NCBI GenBank assembly: GCA_018069525.1
Contig: JAGPUQ010000014.1
Location: 1-51,729 of the forward strand
Direction of reading: 5' to 3'
DNA: 51,729 nt
From: Porticoccaceae bacterium
Lineage (GTDB): Bacteria; Pseudomonadota; Gammaproteobacteria; Pseudomonadales; Porticoccaceae
The notes beneath the pieces are model-generated. The model was not told the origin of the DNA. It made no database searches and was given only the letters and a program-made list of their open reading frames with translations. The position numbers and the translations under genes are program-made. Positions 16,330 through 25,323 of this stretch are shown here, in pieces. Within the stretch, counting starts at the first letter, position 1. Each line of letters starts with the position of its first letter.

Positions 16330-17003
16330 ATCGCATCAGAGAAAACCAGTTTTTAAAATTTGATTTTCGCCGCAGCAAAACACTTATTGTTATGCTGAGC
16401 ATCTTGTTTTTAACAACTAATTGCGGTGAAAAATTAAGCCTACAGGCGCTAACACCCGACAGCGTTATTCTTGCTTTTGGGGATAGCTTAACCTACGGCA
16501 CTGGTGTAAAACCGGAAGACAGCTATCCCACTGCTCTAGAAAAATTTACCGGACTCAAGCTTATCAACGCTGGCATTCCCGGTGAAGTGACTGCCGAAGG
16601 TCTAAAGCGCCTACCTCTCGAATTAGCCAAACACAAACCAAACCTGGTGATCATCTGCCATGGCGGCAATGACATTCTACGCAAACTACCACTGGATCAA
16701 TCCGAAGCTAATCTACGCGCGATGGCTGAACTTAGCCGAGAAGCGGGTGCAGATGTCGTACTCGTTGCCGTACCAGAGTTTGGCTTGTGGAAATCAACTC
16801 CGGATTTTTACGCGCGGGTCGCAGCAGACCTCGCAGTCCCCCTGGAAGAAAGCATTCTGCCGGAACTGGAATTTGATCCCGCGATGAAATCCGACCCCAT
16901 ACACCTTAATGAGGTAGGATATAAACGCTTTGCCGAGGCCATCGCCAACTTATTGGAAAATCATGGCGCGCTTAACTCCATAACTCTAGCTCAATCACGC
17001 TAG
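16326..17003 (+). CDS. SGNH/GDSL hydrolase, arylesterase-like lipoprotein
   Basis: A protein of up to 225 residues with the four SGNH blocks: ILAFGDSLTYGTG (catalytic Ser), NAGIPGE (Gly), HGGNDIL (Asn) and SDPIHLNEVGY (Asp and His). It resembles TesA-type thioesterase/arylesterases. A hydrophobic stretch VMLSILFLTTNC before the mature domain looks like a lipobox, so it is probably a periplasmic lipoprotein. No in-frame ATG precedes codon 23; TTG 16326, with GAGA about 8-10 nt upstream, gives a positively charged n-region. It is followed 35 bp later by an endonuclease/phosphatase-family gene on the same strand. Confidence 0.88.
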   Translation: MNRIRENQFLKFDFRRSKTLIVMLSILFLTTNCGEKLSLQALTPDSVILAFGDSLTYGTGVKPEDSYPTALEKFTGLKLINAGIPGEVTAEGLKRLPLELAKHKPNLVIICHGGNDILRKLPLDQSEANLRAMAELSREAGADVVLVAVPEFGLWKSTPDFYARVAADLAVPLEESILPELEFDPAMKSDPIHLNEVGYKRFAEAIANLLENHGALNSITLAQSR

Positions 17004-17037
17004 CGAAATAACCTTCCATGACCCAGCGCGAGCTCTT

Positions 17038-17826
17038 TTGAAACTACGCATCCTCACCTACAACATCCACCGCGCTATCGGCCTCGATCGACGCTACATG
17101 CCCGACCGTATTATTAAGGTACTCGCCGATCACGATGCCGATATTGTCTTGCTACAGGAAGTGGACGAGGGCGCGCCGCGCTCGAAAGAACACGATATGG
17201 CGAAAGAGATCGCGGAGGCGCTCGGCTATCCCTACTATGCCGCAGGGCACAATGTCAGCTTGCGCAAGGGCCGTTATGGCAACGCAACGTTGAGCCGCCA
17301 CCCTATCGTCAGAGAACGCAATATTGATTTAACCATCGGCACGCACAAACGGCGCGGCTGCCAACATACCGGTATTGAAATACCCCACGGCCACGATCGT
17401 GATGGTAAGGCAACGCCCTACCGCCTGGAGGTATTTAATTTACACCTGGGTTTATCGCCGCTGGAACGGCAGCGGCAGAGTGGTTTGCTTATGCGCAGTA
17501 GAGAATTTTCTGACATCGATCCAAAATCAGCCTGTATTGTCGGTGGTGATTTTAACGATTGGCTATCGCGTTTGCGGGCACTCTACGTCGAGGGCATGAC
17601 GCTGCAATGCGCCACCGACCGGGAGACGCGCCTGCGCACTCGCCCCATCACCACCTACCCGTCTTTTGCGCCCAGAGGGGGTCTGGATAGAATTTATTAT
17701 CGCGGTAGCTTACGGGTTATTTCGGCGTCAAAATGTCGACATCAAATAGCCAAAGTGGCCAGTGACCACCTACCTGTTATTGTCGACTTTGATTTGTGGA
17801 AAAGTCCGGATCATCAAGAAACTTAA
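17038..17826 (+). CDS. Endonuclease/exonuclease/phosphatase family protein
   Basis: A 262-residue metal-dependent phosphoesterase fold: LRILTYNIHRAIG at the start, DIVLLQEVDEG (metal-binding Glu), NATLSRHPI, VGGDFND (Asp/Asn) and VASDHLPVIVDF (catalytic Asp-His). In bacteria this group includes nucleases and phospholipid or inositol-phosphate phosphatases; the substrate is open. No signal peptide is present, so it is likely cytoplasmic. The only start that keeps the first strand is TTG 17038 (the nearby ATG 17018 is out of frame). The stop codon lies at the left edge of a perfect 12-bp terminator stem. Confidence 0.85.
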   Translation: MKLRILTYNIHRAIGLDRRYMPDRIIKVLADHDADIVLLQEVDEGAPRSKEHDMAKEIAEALGYPYYAAGHNVSLRKGRYGNATLSRHPIVRERNIDLTIGTHKRRGCQHTGIEIPHGHDRDGKATPYRLEVFNLHLGLSPLERQRQSGLLMRSREFSDIDPKSACIVGGDFNDWLSRLRALYVEGMTLQCATDRETRLRTRPITTYPSFAPRGGLDRIYYRGSLRVISASKCRHQIAKVASDHLPVIVDFDLWKSPDHQET

Positions 17827-17851
17827 ATCACCTAAAAGGTTTAGGTGATTT
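17825..17851. terminator. Bidirectional terminator hairpin
   Basis: AAATCACCTAAA (17825-17836) and TTTAGGTGATTT (17840-17851) form a perfect 12-bp stem with a 3-nt loop, between convergent genes (endonuclease-family + and sterol-desaturase -). The left arm overlaps the stop codon of the plus-strand gene. The stem ends supply short A and T runs on both sides. Confidence 0.7.
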
Positions 17852-17887
17852 ACGCTCAAGCTACGTTATTAGTCTACGCAGCTAACA

Positions 17888-18751
17888 TCAGTCTTTTGAA
17901 TCTTTCCAGGCACGGCGATTAATCGCATAATCGCTGACTTTTCCAATAAACGGCAACCACAACATTCCCGGCAACCAGGACACCTGTTTTACTTCCCGGA
18001 ATTGATGGATGCCGATGACCATATCTCGGTGCCCTGCCCGGGGCTGATCGCGGTAGGTACCAAACAAGCGATCCCACCAGGGTAGATTAAAACCAAAATT
18101 ACTATTGGTTTCGTCATCTTCTATAGAGTGATGCACCCGGTGCATATCCGGGGTTACCAATATCCAGCGTAAATAGCGATCTAATGTTTTATGAATATGA
18201 ACATTGGCATGATTAAACATCGCAGTGGCATTTAATAGCACTTCAAAAATAATAACCGCAATCACCGGCACACCCAGTACGGCAATTGCCGCAAACTTGA
18301 GGATCAAGGATAAAATAATTTCTATAGGATGAAAACGTGCGCCCGTAGTGACATCAAAATCCAGATCGGCATGATGCATACGATGCAGCCGCCACAGTAC
18401 TGGCACTGCGTGAAACATCACATGCTGGAAATAAATAATGCAATCTAGCGCAACAACCGAAATCAACACCACAAACCAGTACGGTAGGACGTAATAATTG
18501 AGCAAGCCCCAACTTTGGTTATTTGCAAAAACCGCCATCCCCACTGCCGCAGCCGGAAACATCACCCGAATCAGGAAACCCGACAAAAATACCACCGCCA
18601 GGTTATTACCCCAACGCAGTGGTTTTGAAACACTTAATTCCCGCTTTGGCGAAAGCAATTCCCACACGCCCATAATGGCGAGCATGCCAAAGAAAAAACT
18701 TAGCCGGATAGCTTGTTCATATTGAGTTAAAAACTGTTCAAAAATTATCAT
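17888..18751 (-). CDS. Sterol desaturase / fatty-acid hydroxylase family protein
   Basis: A membrane di-iron enzyme of about 287 residues. The histidine clusters are FQHVMFH (HX3H), HRMHH (HXXHH) and HRVHH (HXXHH), with WWDRLFGTYRDQP near the end, as in this family, which hydroxylates or desaturates lipids. Four or so membrane segments are visible. ATG 18751 is chosen because AGGG lies 6 nt upstream; the frame extends to a TTG at 18817 without such a site. It follows the copper pump gene by 72 bp on the same strand, so it may be read with it, but a metabolic link is not obvious. Confidence 0.85.
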   Translation of the reverse strand: MIIFEQFLTQYEQAIRLSFFFGMLAIMGVWELLSPKRELSVSKPLRWGNNLAVVFLSGFLIRVMFPAAAVGMAVFANNQSWGLLNYYVLPYWFVVLISVVALDCIIYFQHVMFHAVPVLWRLHRMHHADLDFDVTTGARFHPIEIILSLILKFAAIAVLGVPVIAVIIFEVLLNATAMFNHANVHIHKTLDRYLRWILVTPDMHRVHHSIEDDETNSNFGFNLPWWDRLFGTYRDQPRAGHRDMVIGIHQFREVKQVSWLPGMLWLPFIGKVSDYAINRRAWKDSKD

Positions 18752-18823
18752 ATGATGCCCTAAACTGGCTATAAACATTTTTAGCGGATCGAAAATCACC
18801 TGCTTCGGCCACCCCAAATATTC

Positions 18824-21800
18824 TCAATCAAGTTGGCCCTTACGCCACAGGTAGTACACTGCGGGTAAGACCAACAACACTAACAATAGCGCACTGATCA
18901 TGCCACCAACCATAGGTGCGGCAATACGGCTCATAATTTCTGAACCTGTACCCGAACCTAGTAGGATTGGCAGCAAACCACCAATGGTTGCTGCAACTGT
19001 CATCATTACGGGCCTAACTCGCAAGCCTGCACCACGTATTACAGCTTCCCTTAACTCTGTTTGGTCAAGAGCAATCCCACGGGTTTTACAATCAGTCACG
19101 GTGTCCTGCCAGGCTTGATTGAGATACACCAACATAATGACACCAATCTCTACGGCAACACCAGCCAGCGCTATAAAGCCGACCCCAACAGCCACTGAAA
19201 AGTTATACCCCGCCAGATACATTAGCCACAAACCACCTACGACGGCCATAGGTAGCGTGCCCATAATAATCGCCACCTCCGCAGCTCGACGGAAGCTCAT
19301 GTAAAGCAGCAGTACGATTATCATTAGGGTCAGCGGTACGACGTAAGCAAGCTTTTGTTTGGCGCGTTGCATGTATTCATACTGGCCTGACCAGGTCAGA
19401 GAATAACCCGACGGCAAATTTATCTGCTCATTAACCGCTTGCTGTGCCCGCTTTACATAGGTGCCAATATCGACATCTTCAATATCAATAAAAGACCAGC
19501 CATTAACGCGGGCATTCTCACTTTTAATTCCCGGCGGGCCATCTTCAATATAGACCCGTGCCACATCGGCCAAAGCAATACGCTGACCACTGGCAGTAAC
19601 AATGGGTAACACTTCCAATTGTTCGACCGAGTCACGATAGGCTTGAGGATAACGAATATTAACCGGGTAACGCTCAAGCCCTTCGACAGTTTGAGTTACA
19701 TTCACCCCACCAATGGCCGTCGCGATTACTTGCTGAACGTCGGCGATATTAAGCCCGTAACGCGCGGCTCTTTCCCGGTCGATATCGACTTTAATGTAGC
19801 GCCCCCCCGCGACGCGCTCGGAATACACCGAGGCAGTTCCAGGCACATCTTTAAGAATGCTCTCGAGTTGCAGGCCGATCGCTTGAATTTCTTGCAACTT
19901 TGGCCCGGCAATTTTAATACCCACCGGGGTTTTAATGCCGGTGGCAAGCATATCGATGCGGGTTTTTATCGGCATCACCCAGGAATTAGTCACACCGGGA
20001 AATTGCAGCCGAGCATCCAGCTCATCGCGTATTTTTTCAGGGGTCATCCCCGGACGCCATTGATCTCGGTCTTTGAACTGAATAAGAGTTTCGATCATGT
20101 TTAAAGGCGCGGGATCGGTTGCGCTTTCTGCACGGCCAATTTTTCCGAACACGGTTTTTACTTCAGGTACGGTGCTAATTAATTTATCCGTTTGCTGTAA
20201 AAGTTCGCGGGCCTTGCCGATGGAAATTCCTGGATGGGTGATGGGCATATACATTAAGTCCCCCTCATCCAGGGGTGGAATAAATTCACTACCGATTTGA
20301 GTCGCAGGCCACAACCCCAGCAAGGTGACCAGGAGAGCAATAGAAACCGTAGTTTTTGGAAACTGTAAAACCTTGTCCAGCGCGGGCATATACAAGAATT
20401 TCAATAAACGATTAAGCGGATTTTTTTGCTCGGGCATAACCTTGCCGCGAATAAAATATCCCATTAATACCGGCACCAGGGTAATCGCCAAGCCTGCCGA
20501 TGCGGCCATCGCGTAGGTTTTGGTAAACGCCAGCGGCGAAAACATTCGCCCTTCCTGCGCTTCGAGAGTAAACACCGGCAAAAAACTAACGGTAATAATC
20601 AACAAGCTAAAAAACAGGGCAGGCCCTACTTCACCGGCCGACCTGGCAACGATTTGCCAGCGATTTTGATCGGTAAGTACTTCGCGCTCCATGTGTTTGT
20701 GCATGTTCTCTATCATTACGATGGCCCCATCGATCATTACACCAATGGCGATGGCAATACCACCCAGGGACATAATGTTAGCGTTAATACCTTGCATATG
20801 CATGACGATAAACGCCGCCAAAATGCCCACCGGCAAACTAACAATGGCCACTAAAGAAGAGCGTATATGGAATAAAAACACCACGCATACCAACGCAACC
20901 ACCAAAAACTCTTCGAGTAGCTTTTTCCAAAGATTATCAACTGCGCGCTCAATCAGACCCGAACGATCGTAAACAGTAACAATCTCGACACCCTCGGGTA
21001 AACCCAGCTTTAATTCTTCGAGCTTCTCTTTCACCGCATAAATCGTTTGCTGAGCGTTATCGCCGTAACGCATCACCACAATGCCGCCAACGGTTTCACC
21101 CTCGCCGTTGAGTTCGGCAATACCGCGTCGCATTTGCGGCCCTACGTTAATATCGGCGATATCTCTGAGTAACAAGGGCGTACCATTGGCGTTCATACCC
21201 AATGGAATGCTTTCCAAATCCGCCATGTTTTTCAAATAACCGCTGGCGCGCACCATATATTCAGCTTCGCCCATTTCAACTACTGAAGCGCCGATCTCCT
21301 GATTACCCCGCTGCACCGCCCTTTGAATATGACTAAGAGGAATACCGAAGGCCCGCAATTTTTCTGGATCAACCTTGACCTGGTATTGCTTCACCATGCC
21401 GCCTACAGCGGCGACTTCTGACACACCAGGAACAGTTTGCAATTCATATTTCAAAAACCAATCTTGCAGGCTGCGCAACTGGCTGAGGTCGTGCTGGCCA
21501 CTTTTATCGACCAGGGCATAGATATACACCCAACCCACACCCGTAGCGTCTGGGCCAAGCTGTGGTTTCGCGGTTGTCGGCAAGGTTGGCGCTACCTGAC
21601 TAAGATATTCGAGCACGCGACTACGGGCCCAATATAAATCGGTGTCGTCATCGAAAATAACGTAGACGTAGGAATCGCCAAAGAACGAATAACCCCGCAC
21701 CGTTGATGCTCCCGGCACAGATAGCATGGCCGTGGTCAGTGGGTAAGTCACTTGATCTTCCACGACCTGCGGCGCCTGCCCGGGATAAGAGGTTTTAATG

Positions 21801-21943
21801 ATCACCTGCACGTCGGACAGATCGGGGATGGCATCAATTGGCGTGTTTTTTAATGAAAACAAGCCGCCGCCCACTAGTAGCAAAGCACCAAGGACAACAA
21901 AAAATCGATTATTGATCGACCAGAGAATGATTTTTTCAATCAT
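18824..21943 (-). CDS. cusA: CusA-type Cu(I)/Ag(I) efflux RND permease
   Basis: A 1039-residue inner-membrane proton antiporter with the heavy-metal RND pattern ([12 protein letters not shown] early, then [16 protein letters not shown] in the TM4 region). The three methionines that carry copper or silver in E. coli CusA have counterparts here: LMYMP, LNMIET and [10 protein letters not shown]. This supports monovalent Cu/Ag over Zn/Co/Cd. ATG 21943 starts 2 bp after the CusB stop. Together with CusB and the TolC-type gene it forms a trans-envelope pump that removes metal from the periplasm or cytoplasm. Periplasmic-domain details beyond the Met sites were not checked. Confidence 0.95.
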   Translation of the reverse strand: MIEKIILWSINNRFFVVLGALLLVGGGLFSLKNTPIDAIPDLSDVQVIIKTSYPGQAPQVVEDQVTYPLTTAMLSVPGASTVRGYSFFGDSYVYVIFDDDTDLYWARSRVLEYLSQVAPTLPTTAKPQLGPDATGVGWVYIYALVDKSGQHDLSQLRSLQDWFLKYELQTVPGVSEVAAVGGMVKQYQVKVDPEKLRAFGIPLSHIQRAVQRGNQEIGASVVEMGEAEYMVRASGYLKNMADLESIPLGMNANGTPLLLRDIADINVGPQMRRGIAELNGEGETVGGIVVMRYGDNAQQTIYAVKEKLEELKLGLPEGVEIVTVYDRSGLIERAVDNLWKKLLEEFLVVALVCVVFLFHIRSSLVAIVSLPVGILAAFIVMHMQGINANIMSLGGIAIAIGVMIDGAIVMIENMHKHMEREVLTDQNRWQIVARSAGEVGPALFFSLLIITVSFLPVFTLEAQEGRMFSPLAFTKTYAMAASAGLAITLVPVLMGYFIRGKVMPEQKNPLNRLLKFLYMPALDKVLQFPKTTVSIALLVTLLGLWPATQIGSEFIPPLDEGDLMYMPITHPGISIGKARELLQQTDKLISTVPEVKTVFGKIGRAESATDPAPLNMIETLIQFKDRDQWRPGMTPEKIRDELDARLQFPGVTNSWVMPIKTRIDMLATGIKTPVGIKIAGPKLQEIQAIGLQLESILKDVPGTASVYSERVAGGRYIKVDIDRERAARYGLNIADVQQVIATAIGGVNVTQTVEGLERYPVNIRYPQAYRDSVEQLEVLPIVTASGQRIALADVARVYIEDGPPGIKSENARVNGWSFIDIEDVDIGTYVKRAQQAVNEQINLPSGYSLTWSGQYEYMQRAKQKLAYVVPLTLMIIVLLLYMSFRRAAEVAIIMGTLPMAVVGGLWLMYLAGYNFSVAVGVGFIALAGVAVEIGVIMLVYLNQAWQDTVTDCKTRGIALDQTELREAVIRGAGLRVRPVMMTVAATIGGLLPILLGSGTGSEIMSRIAAPMVGGMISALLLVLLVLPAVYYLWRKGQLD

Positions 21944-21945
21944 GA

Positions 21946-23193
21946 CTATTGCTCTCCGTCGTTCGCCATACGCTGAAAATCAGAATCAATACTGGATTCA
22001 GAATCAAGCAGAAAATGCGCCGAACTCACTACAGTATCCCCGGCTTCAAGACCTCCCAGAATTTCAGCAGCATTCGCGCCAACCCGGCCCAGGTCTACCG
22101 CTACGGATTTATATCGACCATCACCCAGCGCTAACACCACACGATTCTGGCTACCGGTGCGGATTACCGCTTCTCTCGGCACCTGTAGTGTCGGTGTTAA
22201 TTCCCCACTATGAATCATCACCTGAGCAAACATATTGGGTTTTAACAATTGATCTTTATTGGCGAAGCGTAAGCGCATGCGCACCGTGCGAGTTTTTTTA
22301 TCGAGCATGGGGTAAATGTAATCAACCTTCCCACGCCATTCCCGGCCCGGTAAATAATCAAGTGTCATGCTGACCGCATTGCCGACCGCCAAAACACCGG
22401 CCTGGCGTTCAAAGGCCTCTGCCGTTACCCATACTTCATCCAGGGCACCCACAGACATTAAGGCATTTCCGGGTTGCACAAACATGCCCTCACGCACACC
22501 CAGGTTTGCGATAACGCCATCTTGTGGCGCATGGACGGTGATGGTTTTTGTTGGCTTGCGGGATTTTTTTAAGGTATCAATTTGAGCCGTAGGCACATCC
22601 AATGTTTTTAGTCGTTCTTCAGCGGAATGAATTAAGCGCTGATTACCTCGCGCAAGCGCAAGAATGAACTCTTCCTGAGCGGCAACCAGTTTTGGTGAAT
22701 ACAAGGCATACAAAGGTTGCCCCGCCTTTACCGCTTCGCCTTCGGACTTAACGTAGAGCTGCTCGAGCCAACCCTCAACGCGGGGATGGACATGAATTAG
22801 ACGGTCTTCATCAAAACCCACATAGCCCACCGTCTTAATCGGTATGTTCAAGGGCATAATTTTTGCGACGACCGTGCGCACGCCCAGGTTATTTTCAACT
22901 TGAGGCGATATTGTCACCAACCCCGACTGGCGCGAACCCACCGTAGATGGTTCTGCATAAACGGGCACCAACTCCATCCCCATCGGCGACAAACCGGGCT
23001 CATCCTTCCGATAGCTCGGATCCATGGGTGCTTTCCAATACAGGGGTTCCTTACTTCTGGCACTACTACTGGTGCCGACGCTGTCGCCCATCGTGCTTGC
23101 TTTATTTTCGTCAACAGGACGGAAGGTGTAGAACATTGCGGAAATAACCACACCCAACAAAACCGCTAAAATATACGAGACATAATGTTTCAT
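21946..23193 (-). CDS. cusB: CusB-type periplasmic adaptor
   Basis: The 415-residue membrane-fusion protein has an N-terminal anchor or signal ([14 protein letters not shown]), then a heavy-metal-binding segment [16 protein letters not shown] followed by [11 protein letters not shown], whose Met residues match the metal-passing N-terminal region of CusB. The lipoyl and beta-barrel parts follow ([37 protein letters not shown]). It links the RND pump to the outer-membrane channel and delivers Cu(I)/Ag(I). The ATG overlaps the TGA of the TolC-type gene (ATGA), and the stop is 2 bp before cusA, so the three are translationally coupled. Confidence 0.94.
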   Translation of the reverse strand: MKHYVSYILAVLLGVVISAMFYTFRPVDENKASTMGDSVGTSSSARSKEPLYWKAPMDPSYRKDEPGLSPMGMELVPVYAEPSTVGSRQSGLVTISPQVENNLGVRTVVAKIMPLNIPIKTVGYVGFDEDRLIHVHPRVEGWLEQLYVKSEGEAVKAGQPLYALYSPKLVAAQEEFILALARGNQRLIHSAEERLKTLDVPTAQIDTLKKSRKPTKTITVHAPQDGVIANLGVREGMFVQPGNALMSVGALDEVWVTAEAFERQAGVLAVGNAVSMTLDYLPGREWRGKVDYIYPMLDKKTRTVRMRLRFANKDQLLKPNMFAQVMIHSGELTPTLQVPREAVIRTGSQNRVVLALGDGRYKSVAVDLGRVGANAAEILGGLEAGDTVVSSAHFLLDSESSIDSDFQRMANDGEQ

Positions 23194-24569
23194 AGTTGAG
23201 ACTCCGTTTCCCTGTTAGCCAACACCTCACCGACGGCTGTACCCGCAGCCATGCCGACAGTAAAGTAATTCATGTTCACCACCATTTTGTGTCGCTTCAC
23301 TTTTAGCTCCAAAGCCATAATTTTGGTGTTAAGTTCTGCAATGCGGGCGCGCATCACTTCGGCAAAATCGCCACCATCAGAGGTATAGGCCGCCAGAGCG
23401 GCATCTGCCTGATCCTGCATTTGTGGCAATAAATGTTGCTGATAGAGCTGCTCGCGCTCATCCAGACGTTGTAGTTCTACCTGAGTCTTTTTATAAGCCG
23501 CAACAAATTCTCGAAACACCAGGTCGTGCTCAGTTTGCAAGGCTGCACGGCGATGAATCGCCGCCGCCACTCGCTGATCCTGTCTATTTTCTGTAAACAA
23601 GGGCAGATCAACGGTAATACCAAATGACATGAAATCCGCCCTGTCATTACCTAGAGGATCGTCGTCCCGGTAACTATAGGCCGCATTGATTCCCCACTCA
23701 GGTTTGTACTGCTGCTTAGCCAGATCAACACTCGTAGCGACGACCCGCAACTTTCGATCGATAACCTGTAAGCGCGGATGTTGCTGAATGATTCGAGCCA
23801 GAGTCTGAGGCGTGTCGTTGTAAGTACTGGATGCTAAATCAGTGTTGATTGATTTTTCGGGCCATGTCTTAGTCAATATCTCAGGTAAAGTGCCAGGCAA
23901 GGTTTTATTCACCAATTCCGGTGGCAACCATTCCGACAACGACTGCTTTGCCGCGTCCCCCTGCTGCCTAAGTCCTATCAGTCGATCATTCAGCCGGGTT
24001 AGCTCCAATTCGGCGCGAATCACATCCTGCTGACGAGTAGAGCCGGACGTAGTAATGTAATTAGCGTGGCTAATATCCACCAGCTGATCAAACAAATGGT
24101 GATTCTGCTCGATCAATACAATACTCTGCTGTGCCAGAAAATTATCCAGCCAAAGTAGACTCACCTTGAGGGCAACCTGGGCTTTTCTATCCTCTCGCAA
24201 CAGGGGATAAGCAGTACTTTCCTGCTGTTTTTGCTGGCGTTGTAATTTGCGTGTCTCGCCGCGGGGAAACATTTGCGCGATGCCCACTTTCAACTGGGTC
24301 ATCGGCTCCTGATCAAACTCCAAAGTATCTGTCGCCAGATTCGCCAATCCAACACTCAACCTGGGGTCTGGCAATTCACCCACTGCGATACTCTCGGCGA
24401 GCAGCGCCTGCTCATTCAACTCGCTACCCTTTAACCAGGGGTCATTGCTTGTTGCATTGGTAACTGCTTGACGCAGACCCAACAGAGATTCATCAGCCCA
24501 TCCAGGATTAGTAAATCCCAAACAAGACATCAATACCGTCAGTAAGCTGGTAATCATAATGCGAGTCAT
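23190..24569 (-). CDS. TolC-family outer-membrane channel of the Cus pump
   Basis: About 459 residues, with a signal peptide (MTRIMITSLLTVLMSCLG, cleavage near WADES) and two long helical repeats typical of outer-membrane efflux proteins (LRQAVTNATSNDPWLKG; later LARIIQQHPRLQVIDRKL). ATG 24569 is chosen since GAGAGG lies 6 nt upstream; an upstream extension to 24641 would precede the signal peptide. It acts as the exit duct for the CusBA pump. It resembles CzcC/CusC-type proteins, but no N-terminal lipobox Cys is present in the mature start, so I leave the symbol blank. Confidence 0.9.
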   Translation of the reverse strand: MTRIMITSLLTVLMSCLGFTNPGWADESLLGLRQAVTNATSNDPWLKGSELNEQALLAESIAVGELPDPRLSVGLANLATDTLEFDQEPMTQLKVGIAQMFPRGETRKLQRQQKQQESTAYPLLREDRKAQVALKVSLLWLDNFLAQQSIVLIEQNHHLFDQLVDISHANYITTSGSTRQQDVIRAELELTRLNDRLIGLRQQGDAAKQSLSEWLPPELVNKTLPGTLPEILTKTWPEKSINTDLASSTYNDTPQTLARIIQQHPRLQVIDRKLRVVATSVDLAKQQYKPEWGINAAYSYRDDDPLGNDRADFMSFGITVDLPLFTENRQDQRVAAAIHRRAALQTEHDLVFREFVAAYKKTQVELQRLDEREQLYQQHLLPQMQDQADAALAAYTSDGGDFAEVMRARIAELNTKIMALELKVKRHKMVVNMNYFTVGMAAGTAVGEVLANRETESQL

Positions 24570-24695
24570 TTTCTGCCTCTCAATTTTCCGCTGTATATGC
24601 TCTATGTCATATATCCAGGCGAGCGAATCGATCATTCGCATACCTGTTTTTAGGAATAGTTTCTGGGGCAGTTTTAGAGGTGTACTAAAAAGCTC

Positions 24696-24750
24696 CCGCT
24701 AACAGAACATGCCTGTATTTATTACAGGCGTAACTATCTTGTGTTAGCGG
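24696..24750 (-). terminator. Nested inverted repeats between copper-protein and TolC genes
   Basis: Outer arms CCGCTAACA (24696-24704) and TGTTAGCGG (24742-24750) enclose an inner hairpin GCCTGTA (24711-24717) / TACAGGC (24723-24729). The outer right arm overlaps the 3' end of the Cys/Met-rich gene. No long U-tract follows on the minus strand, so attenuation or mRNA processing between the first gene and the pump genes is more likely than full termination. Confidence 0.5.
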
Positions 24751-25154
24751 ATAATGGGGGGACGAAATAAGGTAGCTATAGCGATGGCTTCGGCATTAAT
24801 TATTATTTTATTATGAACAAATTTTTCTACGGAAAAAACGGCAGAGGTATAGCTGATTGGCAGATAGGCAGAGCACAAACCGGGGCAACAATTGCACTCT
24901 TGCTCACAATCCATGTCTTCGGAACTAGCTTCGGAATTAGCTTCGGAATTAGCTTCGTAAGTAGCTTCAGCCATGTCCTGGCTCATGTTTATGTGCACTT
25001 CCACAGACATATCCATCGCCGTGCCCATCACCATATTATTCATTCCAGCCATCACTGGATTGACAATGGAAAACAGAAACACAGCCACCAACGCACAGTG
25101 CGATACACGCTGTAAACGCGAATGACTACCATTATGAGTTTGGACTTTATTCAT
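24744..25154 (-). CDS. Cys/Met-rich exported protein of copper operon, unassigned
   Basis: The 136-residue protein has a signal peptide (CALVAVFLFSIVNPVMAG), then a Met-rich stretch (MNNMVMGTAMDMSVEVHINM), a short acidic repeat EANSEANSEASSED, and the cluster MDCEQECNCCPGLCSAYLP with six Cys in 13 residues. This mix of thioether and thiol ligands suits Cu(I) or Ag(I) binding. It stands first in the CusCBA cluster, 174 bp before the channel gene. It may be a copper buffer or sensor protein comparable in setting to CopL-type proteins, but I do not recognise a named family. The start ATG 25154 lacks a strong ribosome-binding site. Confidence 0.65.
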   Translation of the reverse strand: MNKVQTHNGSHSRLQRVSHCALVAVFLFSIVNPVMAGMNNMVMGTAMDMSVEVHINMSQDMAEATYEANSEANSEASSEDMDCEQECNCCPGLCSAYLPISYTSAVFSVEKFVHNKIIINAEAIAIATLFRPPIIR

Positions 25155-25172
25155 ATCGGGTCAGTAGACCAC

Positions 25173-25208
25173 AAGACGCCCTCATTGTTCAAGATGCCCT
25201 CATTGTTC
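25173..25208. repeat. 18-bp direct repeat pair upstream of copper operon
   Basis: AAGACGCCCTCATTGTTC (25173-25190) is repeated with one mismatch at 25191-25208. It lies 19 bp upstream of the copper-protein ATG (minus strand), in the region where its promoter or leader should be. It could be a pair of regulator sites or a simple duplication. Confidence 0.5.
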
Positions 25209-25244
25209 AAGATCCCCGCAGGTGAGCTAAATCGAGCATCACCA

Positions 25245-25273
25245 TTGACAATATCGTTTGCTCCGAATAGCTT
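25245..25273 (+). promoter_or_regulatory. Possible promoter for epoxide hydrolase gene
   Basis: TTGACA at 25245-25250, a 17-bp spacer and TAGCTT at 25268-25273 lie about 50 bp upstream of ATG 25324. The -35 is perfect, the -10 poor (3 of 6). Confidence 0.3.
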
Positions 25274-25323
25274 AGCTGGCAGACTTAGCTCCATAACAAT
25301 TCTCTCATACTCCGGAAGTCATC

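Noticed and set aside
19619..20104. Long plus-strand ORFs inside cusA and cusB (also 21798-22373)
   Set aside because: Antisense to recognised pump domains; no motifs, no start signals.
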